A stretch of DNA of 23,623 bases from Dehalococcoidales bacterium (GTDB taxonomy: Bacteria > Chloroflexota > Dehalococcoidia > Dehalococcoidales > UBA5627). Under the pieces are notes generated by a model. The model had not been told where the DNA came from and searched no databases. It was given only the letters and a program-made list of their open reading frames with translations. The translations under genes were made by a program, and so were the position numbers. The stretch is from NCBI GenBank assembly GCA_041656115.1, contig JBBAED010000011.1, forward strand, positions 1 through 23,623. The letters run 5' to 3'. Shown here in pieces: positions 1 through 8,209 of this stretch; the stretch's first letter is position 1; every line of letters starts with the position of its first letter.

Positions 1-223
1 ATAATCCGGAATTGCCGAATTGAAGTGATTTCGTTCCTTCAGATTTTATACCCGAATATCCCGGTGTACCTAGGATTCCGGGTCCAAAGGTTACCTCTCC
101 GGCAGCAACTTCAGAAATGACATTTGATGCTTCACGTGTATCATTAAAACCGTAAAAAACAAACTGTTCAGCCTGCACCAGCATTCCGATTATCATTCCA
201 TGAACTATGATTAGTTTTTTCAT
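1..223 (-). CDS. Secreted jelly-roll ('FYGF') domain protein, 5' part only
   Basis: Reading leftwards from an ATG at 223-221 gives an open frame that runs off the left edge, so only the first ~74 residues are present. It opens with a signal-peptide-like stretch (MKKLIIVHGMIIGMLVQA) followed by FVFYGFND, then KSEGTKSLQFGNSGL near the edge. The same landmarks (FYGF[ND]D, KS.GTKSL, NSG[LF]) occur at matching positions in the proteins at 378-3425 and 3557-4180, so this is a third tandem paralogue. Such domains are common in secreted PEP-CTERM proteins of PVC bacteria. Whether this copy carries a catalytic or anchoring part lies outside the window. No strong Shine-Dalgarno is visible. Confidence 0.8.
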   Translation of the reverse strand, partial: MKKLIIVHGMIIGMLVQAEQFVFYGFNDTREASNVISEVAAGEVTFGPGILGTPGYSGIKSEGTKSLQFGNSGL

Positions 224-349
224 TCGACATTTTACTATCTTGATACAAGGTGTACGATATATTAACTTCTAACTTCTTCGTGAACTTATTTAACAATCCT
301 TTCCGGACTTTCGATGTGGATAAAAAGACATTCAGAGTTTTTTAGTTAC

Positions 350-361
350 TGTAAGCGCTCA
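350..361. promoter_or_regulatory. Possible LacI/GalR-type operator half-matching CRE consensus
   Basis: TGTAAGCGCTCA contains the palindromic core AGCGCT and matches the left and central part of a LacI-family/CRE operator. It lies 127 bp upstream of the start at 223, in a gap between genes. The right half deviates from the consensus, so this may be chance. No LacI-family gene is in the window. Confidence 0.2.
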
Positions 362-377
362 ATCCTACAGATATGAT

Positions 378-3300
378 TTAGTTCCATTGTCTGATTTGAG
401 AAAGATTTGCTTTTTCGGCAAGAAAGATTTGAATACCTTCACGTTCCGAATCCGTCAATAATCGATCGTAAATGATAATCTCAGCCAGCGCACCGGACTG
501 ACCTCTGTTATCCGCTGCAAACGGGACTGCAAGACTCCCATTACTGCCGAATAAGTCAATAACTGGCCAATCATGGCGCTCTCCCTTTTTTTCATCGCCC
601 ACCCACACATATCCTGATTGAATTCCGTTGTGTCCAAAGGTATAAACCGCCGGAGTTGCCGCCGCATAACGAATATGTGTCTGCGGGAGAATCTCTCCGT
701 AGACCATAGAACAGGACGATAAACAGAATCTCGGAACCCGGCCTGCTCCATTAATACTATTCCCGGAAATACCAAATCCCGGAGAACTTGCATCCATGAC
801 CAGAAACACAGTAAACGGTTTTCCCGCCAGATGAGTATTTACAAATTTCTCAATTGCAAGAAGGCTGCTTTTCCCATCGAAGCAAACTGCCGGCATTCCA
901 TTCAAACCTTTCGGATTGAAAACCGGCGGTGTAGACAATGTCCCGTCAGGAAGTGTTGTGCTCACCGCCCGCAGTTCCGGTCCCGCCTTTGATGGCCAAA
1001 TAATTACCGGTGCTCCCGCATCTTTCATTCCGGATAAGCTTTCCGCAGATATCCAGAGCTTCAAGTTCGTACGCAAAGACTCTGCATCAGGCAATATCTG
1101 TTGCTCTATGTCTACACGTGAAAAATACCCGGTAGCCACAGGCCCCGATATCCCTTCTGAAGAAAAATTTCTGGCTTTCAAGCATACATTATCGTCTACT
1201 CTCAAAATTTTTTCATATAACAGGGAATCCGATTCAGGGTCGGATCCGTCCAGTGTATATCGAGTGACGATATTTGAGGTACTGATCCCGTCAAGTTTTA
1301 TTTTTAACTGCGGAGAGAAATAATCCTCCCATTCGACTTTAATTTGCGGCTCCCAAAGAGTTCCCTCTGCAGCAGCCTCCGGTTCTATGATCAGCACCCC
1401 CCACGGATGCAACGCCGGAATATTAATATTAACCTTGCGTCCTGATGCAAGGACGGAAACTTCAGAAAGAAGAGCGAAATTTTTTGTTATCCGCGCTTGC
1501 TCATGAACAGTTTCGTTAAACGGTGCAGGTACCGCTAACGATACACGCACGGGGCAATCTCCAAAAAACCGTATTGGGTCAATAACAGCTGTAAAAGCTT
1601 CTCGATTGTCCGCCCAATCAACCAAATGGATCACCACAGGGGCGGTTGGATCTCCGGGTTTAGCCCGGACAAATGCATACGTTTCACAAGATCCGCCTCT
1701 CAATGTAATCGGAGGATTATTTTTATAACGTTTGTCATCCAATCCCTTTCCCCAATATGCAGCATTTTCGTAGCCATCTAAATATTTTGTTATACTTCGT
1801 ACAAATCCATATAAATCCCCAAATTCACTTGGCTCAGCAAAATAACGAGGTTGCAAATCTCCAAGCCACACATCCCATGGGACAATCATATGTTGTCCCG
1901 TTGCATAGGCAGTAGCAATCGTTCGTCGATAGTAATCCTGCTCGGTTGTACGATAAGTGTAGACTTGAGACATTTTCAGCCGGATGCTGTCTTCCATATT
2001 TTTTATCATCCCTTTTGGAGTCGGCATATCAATTTCTGCAATACCATAATCAAACAGATTGTAAGGAAATCCCCAAACAATACTCATGTCCCATGTAATT
2101 TCCCGATTATTAGAAGACCATGGAATATCACACCCAGCATATTCATTAACCCATGCGCGCATATCTTCATAAAAATGACGAACAGATTCAGTCTGGAAAA
2201 CAAGCATATCCTTCTCTAGATCATACCCTTTTTCTTTTGCCAGCTTCCGGCATGCCTCACACCAGCATGCGCCAAAATCAATGGCACGAATATTAGCAAG
2301 CGGATCGTCCATTTGGAAAGAATCGGCACCGCCGTCTATCATGATTTTTAACTGTTCTTTATATGCATTCCGATAATCCGGGTGGTTGATACATCCCTCC
2401 CATACTTCACGGGCAGCCCATCGCGGTCGTGCTGTATAATCCCCATTTTTAGCACGCAATCGTCCCTTTAAGCGCACCTCCGGCTCATCAGGACTGTCTG
2501 GAACAATTGTATTCACAGCACCGCCGAAATTATACCCTAGTGAACGGCATTCTTGTATCCACTCAGCATCTGTTGAATAGACCCAGTCCAGCCTTGTCGA
2601 AAAAAAACCGGCAGCCTCATGAAGAGTATGATGAGGATCACCCGGGGTTCGGGGACGTCTCCACCTGCTTGAAAAACAAACATCACTATATTTTGGTAAT
2701 CCCTGCCTGACCTCCCGATATTGTGCAATTTCAAACATTTTTGCATCAGGCGGAAACTGGATTCCTTGGACACCTACCAGCAGAGCGCCATCAAATGATG
2801 ACGTATCTACTATTATTTCTTGTAATGAAAGTGCATCTATTCGCCATTGCCGCTGAGAAGAAACTCCGCTTCCTTGACTGGCCCAAAAATAAATCCGAAA
2901 TTCGACTTTTCCGCTTATTTTATGGAGTGCTTCAATCCCTGTCATATCAATCATGTGGGTTGTAAATTCATTTGATTTATCATTTTCTGCCAAAGGAATT
3001 TTTCCCTTAGCAATCGCCAGAGAAAAATTGTCAAGATTAGAATAAATCGAAAAGTTATCGGGAGCGTATAATCCTAATTCTGGACGACGAAGAGTATAAA
3101 AATTTAAAATTGATAACGAGCGGGGTTCTTCTTCAGGAATAGATATTTCGAACCAGATATAATCATTGTTTTGAATCGCGAGAGTTTCTGTTATGGCATC
3201 AAATCCGCTATTGCTGAACAATAATGATTTTGTCCCCTCACTTTTGACTGCAGAGTAAGAGCCTTGATTGACACCTTTTCCAAAAGAAAAATTTCCAGCA

Positions 3301-3425
3301 ATACTATTCGTACCGTTATCGAATGAATTTAAATTGTCGTTAAATCCATAGAAAACCACGACTTTTGCTTGTGCAAGCGTTGAAGCCAATAACACCGCAC
3401 TGATTGTTAGCAATATATTACGCAT
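378..3425 (-). CDS. Secreted multidomain glycosidase-like protein (jelly-roll + TIM-barrel + chitobiase-C + LamG)
   Basis: A 1015-aa exported protein, probably acting on extracellular polysaccharide. Residues ~1-21 are a signal peptide ending ASTLAQA. Residues ~22-205 are the 'FYGF' jelly-roll domain shared with its two neighbours. Residues ~210-640 align by eye with the protein at 19599-22037 and look like a TIM-barrel glycosidase core: FQMDDPLAN (Asp ~373/374), DIPWSSNN (~432), FDYGIAE (Glu ~463), ATAYATGQHMIVPWD and VVIHLVDW. The Asp and Glu are candidate catalytic residues because the paralogue keeps them. A CWCEAC cysteine cluster follows the Asp pair and is absent from the paralogue. 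Residues ~690-775 resemble the chitobiase C-terminal domain (TRYTLDGSDP). Residues ~785-1010 are LamG/concanavalin-like (LKLWISAES, ALAEIIIYDR). No PEP-CTERM anchor is seen. A purine-rich AGAGGA lies ~10 nt upstream of the ATG. Exact family and substrate are not recognised. Confidence 0.85.
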   Translation of the reverse strand: MRNILLTISAVLLASTLAQAKVVVFYGFNDNLNSFDNGTNSIAGNFSFGKGVNQGSYSAVKSEGTKSLLFSNSGFDAITETLAIQNNDYIWFEISIPEEEPRSLSILNFYTLRRPELGLYAPDNFSIYSNLDNFSLAIAKGKIPLAENDKSNEFTTHMIDMTGIEALHKISGKVEFRIYFWASQGSGVSSQRQWRIDALSLQEIIVDTSSFDGALLVGVQGIQFPPDAKMFEIAQYREVRQGLPKYSDVCFSSRWRRPRTPGDPHHTLHEAAGFFSTRLDWVYSTDAEWIQECRSLGYNFGGAVNTIVPDSPDEPEVRLKGRLRAKNGDYTARPRWAAREVWEGCINHPDYRNAYKEQLKIMIDGGADSFQMDDPLANIRAIDFGACWCEACRKLAKEKGYDLEKDMLVFQTESVRHFYEDMRAWVNEYAGCDIPWSSNNREITWDMSIVWGFPYNLFDYGIAEIDMPTPKGMIKNMEDSIRLKMSQVYTYRTTEQDYYRRTIATAYATGQHMIVPWDVWLGDLQPRYFAEPSEFGDLYGFVRSITKYLDGYENAAYWGKGLDDKRYKNNPPITLRGGSCETYAFVRAKPGDPTAPVVIHLVDWADNREAFTAVIDPIRFFGDCPVRVSLAVPAPFNETVHEQARITKNFALLSEVSVLASGRKVNINIPALHPWGVLIIEPEAAAEGTLWEPQIKVEWEDYFSPQLKIKLDGISTSNIVTRYTLDGSDPESDSLLYEKILRVDDNVCLKARNFSSEGISGPVATGYFSRVDIEQQILPDAESLRTNLKLWISAESLSGMKDAGAPVIIWPSKAGPELRAVSTTLPDGTLSTPPVFNPKGLNGMPAVCFDGKSSLLAIEKFVNTHLAGKPFTVFLVMDASSPGFGISGNSINGAGRVPRFCLSSCSMVYGEILPQTHIRYAAATPAVYTFGHNGIQSGYVWVGDEKKGERHDWPVIDLFGSNGSLAVPFAADNRGQSGALAEIIIYDRLLTDSEREGIQIFLAEKANLSQIRQWN

Positions 3426-3529
3426 AAGTACAATATCCTCTCATGATAAATCTATTTTTCGTTAGTTTTTTCTTTATTTTATAAACTTACAGTTTTTTAA
3501 ATAAAGCGGGTGGACTGTGAAAAATACCC

Positions 3530-3543
3530 TGGAAACGGTTTGG
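3530..3543. promoter_or_regulatory. Possible LacI/GalR-type operator
   Basis: TGGAAACGGTTTGG is a near-palindrome resembling LacI-family operators (central ANCGNT). It sits 105 bp upstream of the start at 3425, close to the spacing of the similar motif at 350-361 from the next paralogue. Evidence is motif similarity only. Confidence 0.2.
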
Positions 3544-3556
3544 TCTTATAATTAAT

Positions 3557-4180
3557 TTATTTGTTAGAAAAAACTGTGCCCTCTAAACACAGTGAATCTA
3601 ACCGGAACTGTCTTGTATTAACAGCGCCATGCCCTTGACTTGGCCATAAATAAATTCTGAACTCAATATCACCCATGAACGACTGCAACAATTTTTCCTT
3701 AGATAAATTAATTGTCTGTAAGACAAAATCAGAAGATCCTTCATCAACAGCAACAGGAATGGTTCCATCACCAACCGAAGTCCTATAATTATCCCGGCTG
3801 GTATAAATTGAAAAACAATCCGGCGCGCCGGCACCGGCTTTAGGACGCCGAAGTATATAAAATGATAAGGTTGATAAATTTGCTTTATAGCCAGCATGAA
3901 CAGTTATGCGAAAAGATATGAATCCATTGTTTCCTATCGCGGATTTTTCTGTTCTAGAATATAGTCCAGAATTATTAAAGAATAACGATTTTTTCCCGGC
4001 GTGTTTAACAACAGAAAAGCCAGGAATCTCTCGAATCCCTCTTCCAAAATTTATATCCGCAGCAACAATATACGGGCTTACAGATGACGGACTACAACTA
4101 TCATCAAATCCATAAAAAACAATGGTCTCTGCGTATACTGCGCCAGCGAGTATAGATAATACTACAATGATTTTTTTCAT
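3557..4180 (-). CDS. Secreted stand-alone jelly-roll ('FYGF') domain protein
   Basis: A 207-aa protein with signal peptide (MKKIIVVLSILAGAVYA) followed directly by one jelly-roll domain paralogous to residues ~22-205 of the protein at 378-3425. Shared landmarks are FYGFDD, KHAGKKSLFFNNSGL, LSFYILRRP, APDCFSIYTS, VEFRIY/IEFRIYLW and R..DSL.L. It stops almost exactly where the domain ends (LEGTVFSNK). Homologues of this domain often continue into a PEP-CTERM anchor, which is missing here. It may be a free carbohydrate-binding or surface protein, or a gene that lost its 3' end. The start is well supported by AAAGGAGGG about 7 nt before the ATG. The upstream region is AT-rich and likely holds the promoter. 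Function beyond possible glycan binding is unknown. Confidence 0.8.
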   Translation of the reverse strand: MKKIIVVLSILAGAVYAETIVFYGFDDSCSPSSVSPYIVAADINFGRGIREIPGFSVVKHAGKKSLFFNNSGLYSRTEKSAIGNNGFISFRITVHAGYKANLSTLSFYILRRPKAGAGAPDCFSIYTSRDNYRTSVGDGTIPVAVDEGSSDFVLQTINLSKEKLLQSFMGDIEFRIYLWPSQGHGAVNTRQFRLDSLCLEGTVFSNK

Positions 4181-4384
4181 TAAACACCCTCCTTTGGCTT
4201 TAGCTTTATGATCGCATTTATATAATAAGTATATATTTTAGTTTAATAAATCTTATATGCATTTTCAGACATACTGTTGCCATAACGTGATTTTGAACCA
4301 ATCAGCGTTTTTATAAAATCTTTCTAACCACCTGTGCACAAATTTGATAAGAGGATGGATTGATATCTGTAGCCATATAGAAAT

Positions 4385-4628
4385 ATCATCACCGCTTCAT
4401 CGCTCAGATCCAACGTGTACTTCAGAAAATGCAGCGCCACCATCAGCCGCACGCTCACCGCCGGCCGGCCGTTATTCTCGCAGTACGTTTTACCGAACGC
4501 CTCCTCAAAACGCGCCCGGTCCACCGCCCGGCCCAAACGTACCAGCGCATGATCCGGATCAACGATGCGAGCCAGCTCCATACGGAACAGATCCCCTGCG
4601 GGGAGTGAGCAATTTTAACGGTTTTCAT
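4385..4628 (-). pseudogene. IS5-family transposase, frameshifted N-terminal fragment
   Basis: From the ATG at 4628-4626 the frame reads MKTVKIAHSPQG. Homology then continues in a different frame as DLFRMELARIVDPDHALVRL and on through FEEAFGKTYCENNGRPAVSV and LMVALHFLKYTLDLSDEAV. This is the DUF772-type N-terminal region of IS5-family transposases. The frame change falls near 4600. The match ends abruptly after LSDEAV (near 4385), where unrelated sequence begins, so the catalytic DDE domain is gone. It is a dead remnant lying between the FYGF paralogue cluster and the URO-D/AraC cluster. Confidence 0.8.
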
Positions 4629-4640
4629 GGGAGAGATAAT

Positions 4641-4677
4641 TGCAAGGTTTGGAGCGAAAAGCCACCAAACCCTTGCA
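4641..4677. repeat. Imperfect hairpin upstream of the IS5 remnant
   Basis: Left arm TGCAAGGTTTGG (4641-4652) pairs with CCAAACCCTTGCA (4665-4677) with one bulged base and a 12-nt loop. It lies just beyond the 5' end of the IS5-family fragment, so it may be part of the element's end or a separate intergenic hairpin. No run of T follows on either side. Confidence 0.4.
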
Positions 4678-4863
4678 GAAACTTTCACTGAAAAAGCCAA
4701 CTTCACCCTTGTAAACATTGATCAATGTGCCTTTTTGAGAATCGACTACTTGGTATTGAAGACCCGCTTTATTTTGCCCGATTGTTCAAAAAACATACCG
4801 GAAAAACATTAAGCCGGTTCAGGGATTCCCGCAGATAATTCAGATTCAGCCCAAACAGCAAAC

Positions 4864-5967
4864 TTAATGACGGTAGCTGGTTCGCCAGTCAGTTGAATTT
4901 ACCCCGCACTCCGCCCGTGCATCAAAATATGCTTCCAGATTCTCTAATGGAATATTGCCGTGCAGTCCACCGCAGGAAGACATTGCAAAACCGGTGCGAC
5001 CGGCGGTTTTCTCATACACCGTCATCACCATCTCGTGTATTTGTTCCGGTGTCCCGGAAGTTAATTTCACCGTTTCAATCCCACCGATCAGCAGATGTTC
5101 TGGGTGGTTGAATACGTTCAGAACGGTATCCAGCGGAGTTGCAGGATTTTCAAACATGATCCCGTCAAACCCGAGTTCAATAAATTTTGGGAGGAACGCT
5201 GTTATATTTCCATCAATCACTAAAACAGTTTTCCGTCCGGCGCTCTTTGCCAATTCAAGGATAGTTTGATAGTAAGGAAATATATATTCCTCATACCATG
5301 CCGGCGGAAAAACGGGACCGCGGGCATCGCACAAATCATCGTGAACATATATCACCGGGTTTGTTGACCCCGAAACCATTGCTTTGATGATTCTCCGTGA
5401 TTTGAAAATACAAGGATACAGTATCCGATCAAAAAACCTATCCGGATCATCAAACGCGGCCGTCATGAACACTTCCCAGCCGAACAGTTCCACCGGCCAC
5501 ATAAAAAGTGTCGTATACAGCATTGGATAATAACAACCGGTTTCGCCAAGCGCAGCTTCACGCATGCGGATATCATTTGCATCACAGGAATGTGGCGGTG
5601 GAACGACTAGATCGGAATACTTCACATTTTCTATGTCAAATTTCCACACGTCATCTGCATCGGTGCACGGATAATCAACACAACAGGCGGTATCATATAC
5701 GCCCAGCGGTAACAATTCATAGCGCGGGTTCTGAGGATGAGAACGCGTCGTTCCGGCCGGAACAGGACGCGGTGCATTTTCCAGCGGAACACGGTTGATA
5801 ATATCAATGCCAAGTGCCTGATACGCCCGCAAAAATGCTTCCGTTGTATGTTCGTAAACATCCAGCCCTGAAACCATCTCAATCAGTTCACGATGGTTCA
5901 GGGTTTCCTTGCTGATTATTTTGCGGGCCGGCATTCCACCGGCCCAGTTTAAAACATCGATATGCAT
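4864..5967 (-). CDS. URO-D superfamily protein (MtaA/UroD-like), zinc HxC motif not conserved
   Basis: A 367-aa cytoplasmic protein of the uroporphyrinogen decarboxylase superfamily, which includes heme decarboxylases and the corrinoid:coenzyme M methyltransferases MtaA/MtbA. Family-like features are the TIM-barrel pattern, the YVHDDLCDARGPVFPP stretch, FGWEVFMTAAFDDP, and a C-terminal SSCGGLHGNIPLENLEAY. Where MtaA-type enzymes carry a His-x-Cys zinc motif this protein has VIDGN, so a zinc-dependent methyl transfer of that type looks unlikely unless other ligands substitute. The gene follows the MFS/PEP-CTERM chimera by 9 nt and the AraC regulator is upstream, so the three are probably co-transcribed. 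A peripheral sugar or methyl-group role is suggested by the context, not heme synthesis. No clear Shine-Dalgarno is seen. The ~235 nt between its stop and the IS5 fragment hold nothing I recognise. Confidence 0.8.
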   Translation of the reverse strand: MHIDVLNWAGGMPARKIISKETLNHRELIEMVSGLDVYEHTTEAFLRAYQALGIDIINRVPLENAPRPVPAGTTRSHPQNPRYELLPLGVYDTACCVDYPCTDADDVWKFDIENVKYSDLVVPPPHSCDANDIRMREAALGETGCYYPMLYTTLFMWPVELFGWEVFMTAAFDDPDRFFDRILYPCIFKSRRIIKAMVSGSTNPVIYVHDDLCDARGPVFPPAWYEEYIFPYYQTILELAKSAGRKTVLVIDGNITAFLPKFIELGFDGIMFENPATPLDTVLNVFNHPEHLLIGGIETVKLTSGTPEQIHEMVMTVYEKTAGRTGFAMSSCGGLHGNIPLENLEAYFDARAECGVNSTDWRTSYRH

Positions 5968-5976
5968 AAATTCGAT

Positions 5977-6813
5977 TTAATGATGATTCAGCCGGCGTAC
6001 AAGAAACGAAAACGAACCGGAAATCAGAAACAATCCGATTGTTCCGCGTTCAGGAACAGCACATACATCCAGCATAGATGTTCCAAACCGGAATTCATCT
6101 AATGCAACACCAGACGCTGTGGTTGCATCAGAGCCGCCTTGCCCTTGAACAATAAATTTACCAAGGTCAGCACCGGATGAAGCGGTTTCAGCCGAGACAC
6201 TGAGCACCTGTGTCAGATCCGTTGCTCCGGCATCAGCAATCCATGCTGTCAGAGTATCCGCACCGGCAGCGGCCAACGCTGCGGCCCATGCGGTGTTTTT
6301 TTGCCACCCTTTTTCCTGGAGATCACCGGCCAATCGTATAAACAGAACAATTGAAAGAATGATTCCTCCGCGAATTGCTGCAGTTTTTATACCGACAAAC
6401 TCCGCTTGAAGCTCCGGCGTGAAGATGCGGATATAATATCTATCTGAAGCAACCTCAAGACATGTAAACAATAGGGCGAAAATACCAATTATTATAAATG
6501 TGATGAACGGTGTTAACATCCCGAAAACCGTCAGTCTGCTCAATATAAAAACAGTCAGCGCCATTAACTCGATAAACTGCCGGCACAACTCACGTTTATT
6601 ACCGAGACTGTTGATCCAGGGCGCCCACAAAAACCGGAATGAACTTGGAAGGGATAACAGGGCAACCGCACCGAGCAATACATTGGAAAAACCGAAATCT
6701 TTAAACATAACAGCAGTCAGATTCCCGACCAGTCCCCTTCCTCCGGCCCCGACAACAATAAAAAGCATCGGAACAAAAATCCACGGTGATGACACAAATT
6801 TTTTTATTCGCAT
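5977..6813 (-). CDS. Chimera: N-terminal half of MFS permease fused to a PEP-CTERM protein tail
   Basis: A 278-aa frame in two parts. Residues ~1-180 match the first part of the intact permease at 18235-19575: SSPWIFVP/HSPWLYVV, RFLWAPWI/RFLYAPWL, DRYYIRIFTPELQAEFVGIK/DGYYIRALDAKLQAQFIGIK. Five transmembrane helices can be seen. From about residue 185 the sequence is no longer transporter-like: DEFRFGTSMLDVCAVPE then GTIGLFLISGSFSFLVRR. This is a typical end of a secreted PEP-CTERM protein, with a short motif, a hydrophobic helix and a basic tail. The join is in an alanine-rich stretch (WAAALAAAGAD). A full permease would have about 440 residues and 12 helices, so transport activity is probably lost. 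Likely origin is a deletion fusing two genes, or misassembly. It lies 19 nt after the AraC gene and 9 nt before the URO-D gene. Confidence 0.75.
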   Translation of the reverse strand: MRIKKFVSSPWIFVPMLFIVVGAGGRGLVGNLTAVMFKDFGFSNVLLGAVALLSLPSSFRFLWAPWINSLGNKRELCRQFIELMALTVFILSRLTVFGMLTPFITFIIIGIFALLFTCLEVASDRYYIRIFTPELQAEFVGIKTAAIRGGIILSIVLFIRLAGDLQEKGWQKNTAWAAALAAAGADTLTAWIADAGATDLTQVLSVSAETASSGADLGKFIVQGQGGSDATTASGVALDEFRFGTSMLDVCAVPERGTIGLFLISGSFSFLVRRLNHH

Positions 6814-6832
6814 AATTTTTCATTCCCGTTTT

Positions 6833-7921
6833 TTACTTGATCGATTTTTGAATGTTTTCAGCAGTAGCACGTAAGGCCTCAACTCGATATCCGGACGGCG
6901 TTTGTGCAGTATGTTCAAAAAAATAACGGCAGAATTGACTGGAACTGCTGTATCCAAGAGACAAAGCAATATCTTTTACTGACCGGTCCGTTGTTGATAA
7001 CCACCGTTTTGCAAGATTAATCCGCTGTTCGCGAAGGTAATGTCCTATCGGACAATGATACACTTCCTGAAATATACGGTTTAAATGCCGTCCGCTGTAA
7101 TGAAAATGGGATTCCATATCATTCAACGTGACAGCATGTGAAAGATTGCTGTCTAAAAACAGTCTCATTCGTTCGGCCAGATTTTTTAACCTAATCTGCG
7201 AATCTCCCGGCCCCGGCAGTTTTTCTTTCCATGGATTTAAGCGAAGAAATAAATCTCCAATAACAATACGTGCAAACCCGGCAAGAACCGGTCCGAACAA
7301 CTGCGGCGATTTTGTATCTCCCGACATCTGCCAGAGCAATAATTCCGTCTGCACCTGTGTATTTGATGCCGGGACGATAAACCCCGACTCCATAACCGCC
7401 GTACGAAATATTTCCAGTGCTGTTTCACCATCCGGATCTTCTGCAGCTACGTGTACCTGCCAGCTGTGAATCAGCAATGGTGACGACACCAATGCCCATG
7501 AGTGCGCCATTTCCGGAGGAATGATTATGTACTGTTCTGTTTCCGGCGAAAACGAAGATTTAAATCCGGAAACAGAATATTCAGCATGTCCGGAACAGAT
7601 TCGAGAAATCTCCCAATGCTGATGAGTATGGTTGTTAATCACATACTCATTGTCTTCTATAAATTTGTAATAAAAATGCGTTTTCAACGCAAGTTTCGGG
7701 AAACGGATCAGAAAACTGTCCAGTGCAGCATGCTCCAAAACCTGATTCCGGCGTAATACAGAATCTTCACCGAGATATGCACCGGATTGTGTTGAAGAAA
7801 GAGTCCGTTTTTTCCGATTAACTGTTTTTTTCACACTGTTCATATATAGATATTTTTCTTTTGGGTTTACCAACTTCAAACCGTCCCCGTAAATAGAACC
7901 ATCGTTGCCTTTTTCGGACAA
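6833..7921 (-). CDS. AraC-family transcriptional regulator
   Basis: A regulator with an N-terminal cupin-like effector domain and a C-terminal AraC double helix-turn-helix. The effector part (~residues 85-175) shows NNHTHQHWEISRICSG and YIIIPPEMAHSW, typical of sugar-sensing AraC proteins. The DNA-binding part (~250-346) shows SGRHLNRIFQEVYHCPIGHY and SVKDIALSLGYSSSSQFCRY, followed by F..TPSGYR. The first gene of a likely three-gene unit with the MFS chimera and the URO-D protein, so it probably controls these or the sugar genes nearby. The start is uncertain: the long form begins with TTG at 7921, and an ATG at 7843 would give a 336-aa protein. Neither has a convincing Shine-Dalgarno, and the extra N-terminal residues match nothing I know. 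Confidence 0.9.
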   Translation of the reverse strand: MSEKGNDGSIYGDGLKLVNPKEKYLYMNSVKKTVNRKKRTLSSTQSGAYLGEDSVLRRNQVLEHAALDSFLIRFPKLALKTHFYYKFIEDNEYVINNHTHQHWEISRICSGHAEYSVSGFKSSFSPETEQYIIIPPEMAHSWALVSSPLLIHSWQVHVAAEDPDGETALEIFRTAVMESGFIVPASNTQVQTELLLWQMSGDTKSPQLFGPVLAGFARIVIGDLFLRLNPWKEKLPGPGDSQIRLKNLAERMRLFLDSNLSHAVTLNDMESHFHYSGRHLNRIFQEVYHCPIGHYLREQRINLAKRWLSTTDRSVKDIALSLGYSSSSQFCRYFFEHTAQTPSGYRVEALRATAENIQKSIK

Positions 7922-7999
7922 AGCTCGTAATTATGAAGAGAATTCAAGCTGTATAATTATTACGCAATGAGTTGAATTTGGCAAGCAGAGAGCGTGATA

Positions 8000-8209
8000 A
8001 TGAAAATAAACAAGCCGGAGTTCACGTATCGCATTATAAAAAACCTGCTGAAACTGTCCCCGACGGAAATGGAATTATTTAAAAGTACAACAGGAAAGAG
8101 TGGTTCACTTGGCATTGTCGATGTAGGACGGCTGATCTCAACCAGCATACCGCGCGAGGTTATACGGACGACAATTTCAGATAGGAGTGCAGTCTTATCG
8201 TCAAATTAA
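8000..8209 (+). CDS. Small hypothetical protein, divergent from the AraC gene
   Basis: A 69-aa frame beginning ATG at 8000 (a GTG two codons earlier at 7994 is also possible), with purine-rich CAGAGAG just upstream. It includes RIIKNLLKLSPTEMELF and SLGIVDVGRLISTSIPREV, a soluble mixed-charge sequence with plausible helix content. I do not recognise a family. It is divergent from the AraC regulator, and the only rightward candidate gene outside the IS debris. It could be a real small gene, or the 5' remnant of a longer one, since the 257 nt to its right are AT-rich and non-coding up to the IS256 fragment. Confidence 0.35.
   Translation: MKINKPEFTYRIIKNLLKLSPTEMELFKSTTGKSGSLGIVDVGRLISTSIPREVIRTTISDRSAVLSSN

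Noticed and set aside
4790..4863. A minus-strand frame just after the URO-D stop reading ...AGIPEPA
   Set aside because: It looks like a PEP motif but is followed at once by a stop with no hydrophobic helix, and has no start or upstream domain.
7960..8148. A 62-residue minus-strand frame opposite the small plus-strand gene
   Set aside because: It has no ribosome-binding site and a composition typical of an antisense shadow; the plus frame has the better start.
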